This document shows positions 22,856 to 30,587 of a stretch of 34,651 nt of DNA, piece by piece (position 1 is the first letter of the stretch; each line of letters opens with the position of its first letter). Made by a program: the position numbers and the translations under genes. The notes beneath the pieces are model-generated. The model was given only the letters and a program-made list of their open reading frames with translations. It did no database searches and was not told the DNA's origin. Origin of the DNA: Microcaldota archaeon (lineage in GTDB: Archaea > Micrarchaeota > Micrarchaeia > Micrarchaeales > CABMGC01); NCBI GenBank assembly GCA_021827925.1, contig JAKATZ010000008.1, forward strand, positions 1 through 34,651, written 5' to 3'.

Positions 22856-24019
22856 ATGGGAAAATCAAAGATACTCCTTATCGCAAACAACCTTTCCAAC
22901 TTCGGCGGCGGAGAGCGATGGGTGCTCGAAGTTGCGTCAGAGCTCAAGAAGAAGCACGAAGTATCCATATTAAACCTGACTTCCAAAGCGGACACCACGA
23001 GGGTGCCCCTGCGCGCAGCTTTGCGGAATTATGGCCTAAAAAAAGCAGACGTATCAATTGCAGAATGTATCGGGGTAAGGTCGAAAGTTTTTGGTTCGGA
23101 GAACTTCATCCTCCTCGTGCCAAAGCCTGGTGCCCTATCCGCTATGCACGCAAAGATCAGGGATACCGATACTGTATACATAATAACATCAAACCCTCTG
23201 GCACTGTCCTACGTCATCGCACTCTGCAGCCTCTATCGGAAGAAGCTGATCTTCGGAGTCCACATACCTTTCCTAAAAAACCTGCTATCCTCCAATTCAA
23301 CCGCCGGAACATATCGCTTTCTCCTTGGCAAAGTACGTGAATTCCATGTACTGAACAGGGATGACGAATCACTTATACGGTCACGCTTCAAGAGTGCAAA
23401 AGTGCATCTGATACCGAACTTCATACCCTCACTTCCCGTGCTGCGTAATTCCAAAAATAAGAAGAAGTTCATCGTGCTATTCGTCGGCAGGCTTGAGACG
23501 CAGCAGAAAGGGATAGATCTGCTCTCTGAAATCGTCGCCAGGACAATAAAAAAGAACCCCCGCATAAGCTTTCATATCCTGGGGAAGTCCGGAGACGGCC
23601 AGGGCATCGTGTTGAAATTGGCCTTGCGATATCCCGGGAGAGTACTGCAGCCAGGCTTTGTATCGGAGCGCAGGCTTGCGGAAGAGTACCAAAGGGCATC
23701 CTTATTCATATGCACCTCGCGCTACGAGAGCTTTGGCCTTAGCGTACTTGAAGCACAAAGCTTTGGTCTGCCTGTCGTGTCCTTCAGAATAAGCGGTCCC
23801 GTGGATATACTAAGATCCACGATACAGGGAGCCACGGTTGCGCCTTTCGATACAGTGGCGTTCTCGGATCGCATACTCTGGTACTACAACAGATACGCCT
23901 GCAATCCCGAAGATCGCATATCTGATGGAAAACAGATACGAATGATAGTTGCCAGAGAATACGGCAAAGAGCTGGTTATGGCTAAGCTCGAGAAATTATT
24001 ATCCGGCAAGGGGGAGTGA
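22856..24019 (+). CDS. GT4-family glycosyltransferase
   Basis: This GT-B retaining transferase has 387 residues. The N-terminal domain begins ILLIANNLSNFGGGERWV with the usual glycine-rich loop. The C-terminal donor domain has VLFVGRLETQQKGIDLL, FHILGKSGDG, and SRYESFGLSVLEAQSFGLPVV, which contains the EX7E motif (ESFGLSVLE). The upstream ATG at 22820 overlaps the GT2 gene; the ATG at 22856 places the first beta strand at the usual distance and is preferred. It ends close to a convergent GT4 gene (25-base gap, no hairpin seen). Donor and acceptor are unknown. Confidence 0.85.
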   Translation: MGKSKILLIANNLSNFGGGERWVLEVASELKKKHEVSILNLTSKADTTRVPLRAALRNYGLKKADVSIAECIGVRSKVFGSENFILLVPKPGALSAMHAKIRDTDTVYIITSNPLALSYVIALCSLYRKKLIFGVHIPFLKNLLSSNSTAGTYRFLLGKVREFHVLNRDDESLIRSRFKSAKVHLIPNFIPSLPVLRNSKNKKKFIVLFVGRLETQQKGIDLLSEIVARTIKKNPRISFHILGKSGDGQGIVLKLALRYPGRVLQPGFVSERRLAEEYQRASLFICTSRYESFGLSVLEAQSFGLPVVSFRISGPVDILRSTIQGATVAPFDTVAFSDRILWYYNRYACNPEDRISDGKQIRMIVAREYGKELVMAKLEKLLSGKGE

Positions 24020-24044
24020 TCCTGCGCTGTCCCTTACTGCTGCG

Positions 24045-25142
24045 TCATTGCCTTCCACTGCTTATCATCTTCTCGTATGCTAAAATCGTGTTTAAAGCTG
24101 TTTTTTCCCATGTGAATCCCCTCGCGTAATTCATGGCAGCTTTCCTTTTTTTCTCCCCGTATCCATTCTCCTTGAGCTCCTTTATCTTTTCTGCCATCTC
24201 CTCTTCGCTTTCCACCTCGATGCAGTGCCTTCTGACTTCCCTTGCGATCCTTCCTTTTCTGTACACTATCACTGGGATCCCCCTGGCTTGGGCTTCAAGT
24301 ATTTCAAGCTCGAATCCTGCGTAAAGTACGGGGTGAACATAAACATCAAACGAGTCGTATATGCGCACAAGCCTGTCCTCAGGCGCGAAGCCCATAAGAT
24401 GTATCCTCCTGTCTGACGAAGCTTCCTTCTCAATGTCAGCATAGGCCTTGGTGTCAGACCTCTTGCCCCAGAGTTCCATGTGCACATCCTTGTCCTCTAG
24501 AAGCTTCACTGCCTTAACTCCGAAGATTCTGTTCTTTTTGTATATGTAGGAGCCTATTGAGCCAACTACGAATCCCTTCCTCATTCTTCTGTGCGCGTAC
24601 GCAGATAGGAATCGGCTGTCTATCCCGAGGCTTACTACGCATATCCTCTTCCTGTCGTAGCCGAGCGATACTGCATCCTCCCTTGTGAGGGTTGAATCTG
24701 CAATAAGGTAGTCTGCCTTCAAAGACGCTTTCTCAGCCGCTTTAAGGAGTCTGTAATATGCCCTGATGCCTGCCTGCTTCTTTGCAGAGAGGTACCTCTC
24801 CATCACAAACTCCGGATACTTTATCGCAGAGAACTCATGTGCGGTGTTTACCTGCAGCGTATTCCTATCCTTGAGCGGTAGGCATAACAGGTCTCCTGAC
24901 GGGTTGTGCACTATGTCATAGCCTGCGTATGCCTTGGTGAGGTTATTCAGCATGAAAGCAAGGAAAGGCATCCTCCTGCCAAGAAAGGGAAGCTCTTCGG
25001 GCACTTCTATCTTATCCAGTTCAATATCTTTGCCTGCATACAAAGACATGTTGAAATACAGCTCATACAGATACCTGCGAACCCCCGAGCCGCTTCCCTT
25101 GTCAAAACTGCCTCGCGGCCCAAGAATCGCTATCTTCATCAT
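24045..25142 (-). CDS. GT4-like glycosyltransferase with altered EX7E motif
   Basis: This 365-residue GT-B protein has KIAILGPRGSFDKGSGSGVRRY at the N-terminus and FVVGSIGSYIYKKNR, MELWGKRSD, IHLMGFAPEDRL and DVYVHPVLYAGFELEILEAQARGIPVIV in the donor domain. The usual Tyr-Glu-Gly-Phe context of EX7E reads YAGFELEILE, so the first glutamate is alanine while the last is kept. Other glutamates sit nearby and might substitute. It lies 16 bases downstream of another GT4 gene on the same strand and is probably co-transcribed. Two adjacent ATG codons start the frame; either could be used. Confidence 0.8.
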   Translation of the reverse strand: MMKIAILGPRGSFDKGSGSGVRRYLYELYFNMSLYAGKDIELDKIEVPEELPFLGRRMPFLAFMLNNLTKAYAGYDIVHNPSGDLLCLPLKDRNTLQVNTAHEFSAIKYPEFVMERYLSAKKQAGIRAYYRLLKAAEKASLKADYLIADSTLTREDAVSLGYDRKRICVVSLGIDSRFLSAYAHRRMRKGFVVGSIGSYIYKKNRIFGVKAVKLLEDKDVHMELWGKRSDTKAYADIEKEASSDRRIHLMGFAPEDRLVRIYDSFDVYVHPVLYAGFELEILEAQARGIPVIVYRKGRIAREVRRHCIEVESEEEMAEKIKELKENGYGEKKRKAAMNYARGFTWEKTALNTILAYEKMISSGRQ

Positions 25143-25158
25143 AAGCCTAACCCTAAAC

Positions 25159-26295
25159 TCAAACCTGCCCCTTCAATGCCTTTCTGTACGAGTCTATCGT
25201 GTCAGCGACAACCCTCTTCCATGTGAATCTTCTGGCTCTTTTCAGGCCCATCCTTATGAGCCTGCTCCTTAGTTTCTCGTTCCTGCTGAGAGCAAGAATC
25301 CTGTTTGCCCACTCCTCGGGGTTCATCGGATCATTCACAAGCAATCCTGCCCCTCCTGAAGCTTCAGGCATGGCTGAGACGTTCGATGTTATTACCGGTG
25401 TACCACAGGCCATCGCCTCTACAATGGGGAATCCAACACCTTCATAAGTCGACGGATAAACCGAAAGCAAAGCACAAGCATACAGGTACTTGAGGTCTCC
25501 TCCCTCTATCCACCTGAGGCCTATGATGTCCTCCCCGTCCCTCAGCCCCTCCTCTTCCATAAGATTCTTAACCGGATCCATTTCCACTCTTGTTACTATA
25601 AGCGGCAATGAAAATCCGTACTTTCTCTTCAGAATCCCCCACGCTTTTATTATAGTGGGGAAGTTTTTGTTCTTTGCCATTCCTCCGCCAACGTATAAGA
25701 CGTAATGGCTACCCCTTATGCCGTATTTCTCGCGCAGGTGCCCAAGAACCTCAGATCTTTTCCTGCCGCTTAGCGGCTTCAGGTCTTTGTTAAGCCCGAA
25801 ATAAGTGACATCTATCCTACTAAGGGGCTTGCCGTATTTTTCATGTATCTCATGCCTCAGCTTATCCGATACCGATATTATTCTGTCCGCAAACAAGGCC
25901 GCAGTCCTGTAATTCAGCAGAGAGTAAACGTTCTCCTTGAGCGAATGCCAAAAATATTCTGAATGAAGGCCGTGAAAGGTGGAAATCATCGCCACTTTCC
26001 TCATGGCCCGCGGAACTAGCGGCAGCGTGTATGCCGTAGAATGGTAAACGTCTATGCCATCTCTGTCAAGTATCCTGGTAAACAATGGCGTCCTCCACAG
26101 AAAGTACGGCAGACTAACTTCCCTCACCTTATACTTGCCCTTAAACTTGAGCTTCGGCACCGCCCCTTTCCTGAAGTATATGGTATACTCGTTATCCGGG
26201 GCGTATTTCAGCAAGCTTTCGGTAAGCTCGAAGGAATATCTAACTATCCCGCTGCCTGGCTTCAGTAGTACCCTTCCGTATATTCCGATTTTCAT
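25159..26295 (-). CDS. GT4-family glycosyltransferase
   Basis: This GT-B transferase of about 378 residues begins MKIGIYGRVLLKPGSGIVRY and has DVYHSTAYTLP, STFHGLHSEYFW, the hinge ADRIISVSDKLRHEI, YVLYVGGGMAKNKNFPTII, and a complete EX7E motif in YEGVGFPIVEAMACGTPVI. It resembles mannosyl- and rhamnosyl-type GT4 enzymes of polysaccharide loci. The frame is open to 26334, but a TATAAAG box at 26336-26343 makes the ATG at 26295 the likely start, with a leader of about 17 bases. It forms an operon with the GT4-like gene at 24045-25142 and is divergent from the UDP-sugar dehydrogenase. Confidence 0.85.
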   Translation of the reverse strand: MKIGIYGRVLLKPGSGIVRYSFELTESLLKYAPDNEYTIYFRKGAVPKLKFKGKYKVREVSLPYFLWRTPLFTRILDRDGIDVYHSTAYTLPLVPRAMRKVAMISTFHGLHSEYFWHSLKENVYSLLNYRTAALFADRIISVSDKLRHEIHEKYGKPLSRIDVTYFGLNKDLKPLSGRKRSEVLGHLREKYGIRGSHYVLYVGGGMAKNKNFPTIIKAWGILKRKYGFSLPLIVTRVEMDPVKNLMEEEGLRDGEDIIGLRWIEGGDLKYLYACALLSVYPSTYEGVGFPIVEAMACGTPVITSNVSAMPEASGGAGLLVNDPMNPEEWANRILALSRNEKLRSRLIRMGLKRARRFTWKRVVADTIDSYRKALKGQV

Positions 26296-26335
26296 CAGAT
26301 CCACAGGAAAGCGCGGCCAAGCCGTCAACCGCACT

Positions 26336-26365
26336 CTTTATAGAGATGAACATCTACATTAATAA
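26336..26365. promoter_or_regulatory. Divergent promoter pair (GT4 operon and UDP-sugar dehydrogenase)
   Basis: On the minus strand CTATAAAG (26336-26343) serves the GT4 operon. On the plus strand TTAATAA (26359-26365) is centred about 25 bases before the TTG at 26386 of the dehydrogenase. The two boxes are about 20 bases apart, so their initiation complexes might compete. Confidence 0.45.
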
Positions 26366-26385
26366 GTGTTTACCTTGGTGCTCTA

Positions 26386-27573
26386 TTGAAGTATGACCTC
26401 TGCATTATCGGCGGCTTCGGGCATGTGGGTCTGCCTCTCTCTATTCTTTTCGCGAGCAAAGGCATCAAGGTATGCGCATACGACATATCAAAGGATACAG
26501 AGAAAGTCCTCTCCGAAGGAAAAATGCCTTTCATAGAGTTTGGGGCTGAAAAGTATTTCCCCCAAGTCCTTAAAGACGGCAATCTTCACCTGTCCACATC
26601 TCCTGATTGCATATCTGAGAGCAGGAACGTGCTGATAACCATAGGGACCCCTACCGACTTGCACATGAGTCCCGAACCGGTTGTTGAGCAACTGATCGAG
26701 GATTACATGAAATACTTCCGCGATGGGCAGTTGATAATTCTGCGCAGCACCGTGTATCCTGGTACAACCGAACGACTTTCAAGGATATTCGAGAAAAAAA
26801 GCGTAAAGGCAGATGTTGCTTTCTGCCCCGAGCGGATAGCACAAGGATACGCAATAAAGGAACTCCTGGAACTGCCCCATATAATATCCTCCACAAGCGA
26901 GGAAGGCATATCGCGCGCAAAGGAGCTTTTCAGAGTGCTCAATGACGATATCATAGTACTGAAGCCGATAGAGGCGGAGCTCGCCAAGCTCTTCACGAAT
27001 GCGTGGAGGTATATAAGCTTCAGCACCGCAAACCAGTTCTTTGTGATAGCCAACGATGCAGGCGCTGACTTCTACAAGATATACGATGCGATGGCTTACA
27101 AGTATCCAAGAATAATGGGTTTGCCGACTCCTGGTTTTGCATCAGGACCCTGCCTTTTCAAGGACACTGTGCATCTGAATGCTTTCTCCCAGCACAACTT
27201 CCACGTAGGAAATGCCGCAATCCTGATAAACGAGGGGATGCCAACATACGTGGTCGACAGGCTGAAACTCAAGCATGACCTCAGGAACAAGCGCGTGGGC
27301 ATACTCGGCATGGCATTCAAGGCAAACATTGATGACAAACGCGATTCTCTCTCATACAAGCTTTTCAAGCTGCTGGAGTTTGAAGCAAAGGAAGTGTACT
27401 GTTCCGATCCTTACATAAAGGGAGAAGGCTTCGTAAGCCCAGAAGAGCTGTTAAGGAAATCAGACATAATAATAGTCGGGACTCCCCACAGGGAATACGC
27501 GAACCTCAAGATCGACAGCAGCAAGGACCTTGTTGACGTATGGAACCTCTATGGGAAAGGATGTGTGCTCTGA
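26386..27573 (+). CDS. UDP-N-acetylmannosamine/UDP-glucose dehydrogenase family
   Basis: This 395-residue NAD-dependent enzyme oxidises C6 of a UDP-sugar twice to give the uronic acid. The N-terminal Rossmann motif is GGFGHVGLPL (9-18). Other hallmarks are TIGTPTD (85-91), RSTVYPGTTE (120-129), CPERIAQG (147-154), ELAKLFTNAWR (198-208), the catalytic cysteine in GPCLFKDT (Cys256), and GMAFKANIDDKRDS, where the C-terminal UDP-binding domain begins. The overall form is closer to WecC (UDP-ManNAc dehydrogenase) than to UDP-glucose dehydrogenase, an inference by eye. The start is TTG at 26386: the protein aligns from MKYDLCIIGG and the TATA position predicts a leaderless message starting there. 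It converges on an SDR gene. Confidence 0.85.
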   Translation: MKYDLCIIGGFGHVGLPLSILFASKGIKVCAYDISKDTEKVLSEGKMPFIEFGAEKYFPQVLKDGNLHLSTSPDCISESRNVLITIGTPTDLHMSPEPVVEQLIEDYMKYFRDGQLIILRSTVYPGTTERLSRIFEKKSVKADVAFCPERIAQGYAIKELLELPHIISSTSEEGISRAKELFRVLNDDIIVLKPIEAELAKLFTNAWRYISFSTANQFFVIANDAGADFYKIYDAMAYKYPRIMGLPTPGFASGPCLFKDTVHLNAFSQHNFHVGNAAILINEGMPTYVVDRLKLKHDLRNKRVGILGMAFKANIDDKRDSLSYKLFKLLEFEAKEVYCSDPYIKGEGFVSPEELLRKSDIIIVGTPHREYANLKIDSSKDLVDVWNLYGKGCVL

Positions 27574-27586
27574 TACTTTCGCATAA

Positions 27587-27619
27587 CACGCCAATTGCCT
27601 TATATTGGCTATTGGCGTG
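27587..27619. terminator. Hairpin between convergent genes
   Basis: CACGCCAAT (27587-27595) and ATTGGCGTG (27611-27619) form a perfect nine-pair stem. The loop contains a second ATTGGC (27604-27609), so GCCAAT has two possible partners. It sits between two convergent stops and most likely marks transcript ends. Confidence 0.4.
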
Positions 27620-27630
27620 CCAGCGTCCAT

Positions 27631-28644
27631 CTAGCCTCTTTTTCTTTTACCCAAGCCTTTTGCCTGCCCTACATTACTGCTTATGAACTGTATCGTATCA
27701 TCAAGTATGTACTCCATGTCGTACCTGGGCTCCCACCCCAGCAGCTTCTTGGCCTTCTCGGACCTCCCGACCCTGAACCTTACGTCATCCTTCGGCGCTT
27801 CCATATGCTTTATCTCTGGAAACTTAGTACTGCCATTTACTTTTGACCATACTTTCGCTGCAAGGTCTTTCATCGCTATCTTGTTGTTACCGCACACGTT
27901 GAAGTCATCATTTCTAACCCCTTTGCTTATCATCAGCGAGATAGCGTCGGCAATATCCTTCGCATGAGTAAATGTCCTTACCTGTTCTCCGTCTCCCATT
28001 ACCTGAAACGGCGACTGTTTTGTAATCGCCTTGTAAACGAAGTCGGGTATCACGTGTGCCATGCCGAATTCCGCCTCCCCCTTTGAGTCTATCTTGGGCA
28101 GCTCCCCGCTTCCTACGGCATTGAATGGCCTGACTATTACGTAATTAAGGCCGAACTCGTCCCCTGCGCCCCTTGTCAGGAACTCGCCGAAAAGCTTCTG
28201 CACGCCGTAGTTGGTTATCGGCACGGGCTGGTTGAGGGCGTCCTCCTCCGTGACCTCCCGTTGTAACCTCTCGTAAACCATCGAGGATGAAAAGTAGTAA
28301 AAAACGGCTTCAGGAGACGAAGCGAGCGTGTTGTCTATCGCCTTTGTCAGTATCTCCGTATTGTCCCTGGCTATCTGGTATGGGATACTATGGAAATACC
28401 TTATGCCTCCTATCAACGCAGCAAGGCATAGAACATAATCGTAGCCGTTGAATTCATGGGGATACATGTTCCTTACGTCTTTTGTGATAAGCCTGAATCT
28501 CCTATTGGTGTAGAAATCATGGTTTACGAACCCGTATTTGGAAAAATTATCGACGCAGGTAACCTCATGGCCTTCACTAAGGAGCTTCCTTGTTATGTAA
28601 GATCCTATGAAACCGCATCCTCCCAAAGACAAGATCCTGGCCAT
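27631..28644 (-). CDS. NAD-dependent nucleotide-sugar epimerase/dehydratase (extended SDR)
   Basis: This 337-residue extended short-chain dehydrogenase has the NAD motif GGCGFIG (8-14), CVDNFSKYGF, CLAALIGGIRYF, FSSSMVYE (118-125) and the catalytic pair Tyr146/Lys150 in NYGVQKLFGE. RPFNAVGSGE and GDGEQVRTFTHAKDIADAI complete the family pattern. It interconverts nucleotide sugars; whether it is a 4-epimerase, a 3,5-epimerase or a 4,6-dehydratase cannot be told. The C-terminus is basic (GLGKRKRG). Upstream, TTTATATATAC (28676-28686) gives a start of transcription about 10 bases before the ATG. It is divergent from the tandem GT-like pair. Confidence 0.85.
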   Translation of the reverse strand: MARILSLGGCGFIGSYITRKLLSEGHEVTCVDNFSKYGFVNHDFYTNRRFRLITKDVRNMYPHEFNGYDYVLCLAALIGGIRYFHSIPYQIARDNTEILTKAIDNTLASSPEAVFYYFSSSMVYERLQREVTEEDALNQPVPITNYGVQKLFGEFLTRGAGDEFGLNYVIVRPFNAVGSGELPKIDSKGEAEFGMAHVIPDFVYKAITKQSPFQVMGDGEQVRTFTHAKDIADAISLMISKGVRNDDFNVCGNNKIAMKDLAAKVWSKVNGSTKFPEIKHMEAPKDDVRFRVGRSEKAKKLLGWEPRYDMEYILDDTIQFISSNVGQAKGLGKRKRG

Positions 28645-28675
28645 TTCATGCCCCTGCTCCTAAAATTATATTGGA

Positions 28676-28706
28676 GTATATATAAAGCTTAATATGGTAA
28701 ATAACA
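28676..28706. promoter_or_regulatory. Divergent promoter region (SDR gene and GT-like pair)
   Basis: The near-symmetric GTATATATAAA (28676-28686) is the TATA box for the minus-strand SDR gene. For the plus strand the likely box is GGTAAATAAC (28696-28705), about 25 bases before the ATG at 28726. Confidence 0.4.
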
Positions 28707-28725
28707 GATATCAAACATTACTGGT

Positions 28726-29652
28726 ATGCAAATGAACGAGATCGATTCTCTCTTTCTAAGCAAGGACCCTGCAGACGTATTTGCTTTCTATTCCAAGTTC
28801 AATAATGCCGGGGACATTCTCGCCTATGTAAGAGGCCGTACTTACAACAAACCCCGCATATTCGAGAAAGACGGGGACAAGGACGTGGTCGCGGTCATCC
28901 CTACAAGGGACCACAACGGCGAGTTTGCCAAGAGCTTCTGCGACATCTTCAAAGGGTTCCACATAATAATGGCGGAGAGCGGAAACGATCCATATTTCAA
29001 CTATACCAAAAACACAAATTTGGCTGTAGAAAAGGCCGTATCCTACGACCCGAAATGGATAATAGTCTCAAATGACGACATGTACGGAATAGACGATCCT
29101 GCAGTCCTGAGGCAGGGGCTTCTCCGGCTTGACAACGGGAAGATAGATAACGTGTGGATAAGCCCAGAACCAGAGCACCATCACTGCCACTCCATACATC
29201 TTGTTGAGTGCAAGAAGGCGCTCGGAATACTGCGCAAAGTACAGGGCGCTTATCAAAGGAAGGCACACGCCGTCTTGAATAAGTTTGGAGTCGATTACAC
29301 GCTTCTCTACGGCCAGTTCAAACCACACTACTCCCTTTTCTTGCGCAACGTCAAGCAGTTTCTCGTTACGGAAGATTTCTTTGTCATATCCGGAAAATAT
29401 GCAAGCAGTATCTATAACTCCGGACACAGACTTTACGACGAAGCGTTCATAAATAACGCAGAGGACGCGTGGCTGTCTCTAGGCTTCGGCCCTGAAAGAA
29501 GCGCGTACCTCGAATTTAAAATAGGCTCAAGGATAAACGGTACGTTCACTCCTAGCAAAAGCAATGATGCCCGGGGCATACTTGAAATGATATTATTCGA
29601 TTATAAACTGAAGGAATATCTTCATGATCATGGTAGGTTACCCTGCCAATAA
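28726..29652 (+). CDS. GT-A-like glycosyltransferase, tandem copy 1
   Basis: This 308-residue soluble protein has a GT-A-like core: DVVAVIPTRDHNG (a first beta strand plus loop), FHIIMAESGNDP, and KWIIVSNDDMYG, whose Asn-Asp-Asp occupies the DXD position of GT2-type enzymes. The C-terminal half (about 155-308) is unfamiliar. It is tandem with a paralogue at 29668-30585. Residues 39-154 of this copy are encoded by 349 bases (28840-29188) identical to those of the partner, while both ends have diverged. The first ATG (28726) and a second at 28732 are both possible starts; the paralogue matches from MNEIDSLF, the second one. Shared fold, donor and acceptor are inferred; no family name is certain. 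Confidence 0.7.
   Translation: MQMNEIDSLFLSKDPADVFAFYSKFNNAGDILAYVRGRTYNKPRIFEKDGDKDVVAVIPTRDHNGEFAKSFCDIFKGFHIIMAESGNDPYFNYTKNTNLAVEKAVSYDPKWIIVSNDDMYGIDDPAVLRQGLLRLDNGKIDNVWISPEPEHHHCHSIHLVECKKALGILRKVQGAYQRKAHAVLNKFGVDYTLLYGQFKPHYSLFLRNVKQFLVTEDFFVISGKYASSIYNSGHRLYDEAFINNAEDAWLSLGFGPERSAYLEFKIGSRINGTFTPSKSNDARGILEMILFDYKLKEYLHDHGRLPCQ
28840..29188 (+). repeat. 349-bp perfect direct repeat, copy 1
   Basis: Every base from 28840 to 29188 is the same as 29788-30136, an offset of 948. Divergence is abrupt at both edges (..CCGT before and ACTCC after here; ..AGAA before and GTAAC after in copy 2). It covers the GT core of the first gene. Confidence 0.95.
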
Positions 29653-29667
29653 AGGCGTCAAGCCTCA

Positions 29668-30585
29668 ATGTTAGATAAAATGAACGAGTTGGATTCCCTT
29701 TTTACGAGCAAGAATTCTGAAGATGTGCTTGAGTTCTATTCGCGGTTCAATACGGTGGATGACCTTCTCAATTATTCGCGAAATAGAACTTACAACAAAC
29801 CCCGCATATTCGAGAAAGACGGGGACAAGGACGTGGTCGCGGTCATCCCTACAAGGGACCACAACGGCGAGTTTGCCAAGAGCTTCTGCGACATCTTCAA
29901 AGGGTTCCACATAATAATGGCGGAGAGCGGAAACGATCCATATTTCAACTATACCAAAAACACAAATTTGGCTGTAGAAAAGGCCGTATCCTACGACCCG
30001 AAATGGATAATAGTCTCAAATGACGACATGTACGGAATAGACGATCCTGCAGTCCTGAGGCAGGGGCTTCTCCGGCTTGACAACGGGAAGATAGATAACG
30101 TGTGGATAAGCCCAGAACCAGAGCACCATCACTGCCGTAACGTATACCTTGTCAGGAAGCGAGCAGCGCTGGGAGCACTCCGCAAACTCCAAGGTGGCTA
30201 CCTGCAAAAAAGGCAGAAGATACTTGACAGATTCGGGGTAGACTATTTCCTGATGTATTCCCCTTCAAAACCCTATTACTTCCCTTTCGTAAAATACCTT
30301 AAGACGTTCCTAAACACGGAGGATTTTTTTGTGCTATCCGGCAAGTACACGCACAGTCTGCATTCGTCCGGAAAGGAAGTGTATGATGAGATATACATCA
30401 ATGCCAATGAAGATAATTGGCTCTCCCTCAACCTGGGCACAGAGAGGAGTTCTTACATCGATTTCAAGATCGGCTCAAAAATCGGCAGCAGTTATGGACT
30501 GACCGAAAGCGCCGAAGCACGCAGGATAATCGGCACCATCTTTTTTGATCAGATGCTGAAGAAAAGCAGGTTAGTGAAAACCTGA
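29668..30585 (+). CDS. GT-A-like glycosyltransferase, tandem copy 2
   Basis: This 305-residue paralogue of the preceding gene starts 15 bases after its stop and shares the identical core (residues 41-156), including VVAVIPTRDHNG and the SNDDMYGIDD metal-site candidate. The first 35 residues after MNE are recognisably related (20 of 35 identical, counted from MNEIDSLF and MNELDSLF). The C-terminal half also aligns but with many substitutions, for example TEDFFVLSGKY against TEDFFVISGKY and NWLSLNLGTERSSYIDFKIGS against AWLSLGFGPERSAYLEFKIGS. A second ATG at 29680 may be the true start. The two proteins probably use the same donor with different acceptors or steps (inference). It converges on the C-methyltransferase, 2 bases apart. 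Confidence 0.7.
   Translation: MLDKMNELDSLFTSKNSEDVLEFYSRFNTVDDLLNYSRNRTYNKPRIFEKDGDKDVVAVIPTRDHNGEFAKSFCDIFKGFHIIMAESGNDPYFNYTKNTNLAVEKAVSYDPKWIIVSNDDMYGIDDPAVLRQGLLRLDNGKIDNVWISPEPEHHHCRNVYLVRKRAALGALRKLQGGYLQKRQKILDRFGVDYFLMYSPSKPYYFPFVKYLKTFLNTEDFFVLSGKYTHSLHSSGKEVYDEIYINANEDNWLSLNLGTERSSYIDFKIGSKIGSSYGLTESAEARRIIGTIFFDQMLKKSRLVKT
29788..30136 (+). repeat. 349-bp perfect direct repeat, copy 2
   Basis: This is identical to 28840-29188. The lack of any synonymous difference across 116 codons, against diverged flanks, points to recent gene conversion or a recent partial duplication. An assembly artefact is the alternative. Confidence 0.95.
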
Positions 30586-30587
30586 TG

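Noticed and set aside
28840-30136. Direct repeat as an insertion sequence or transposon
   Set aside because: The repeat lies in frame inside two homologous genes, has no terminal inverted repeats or transposase, and its edges fall within coding sequence.
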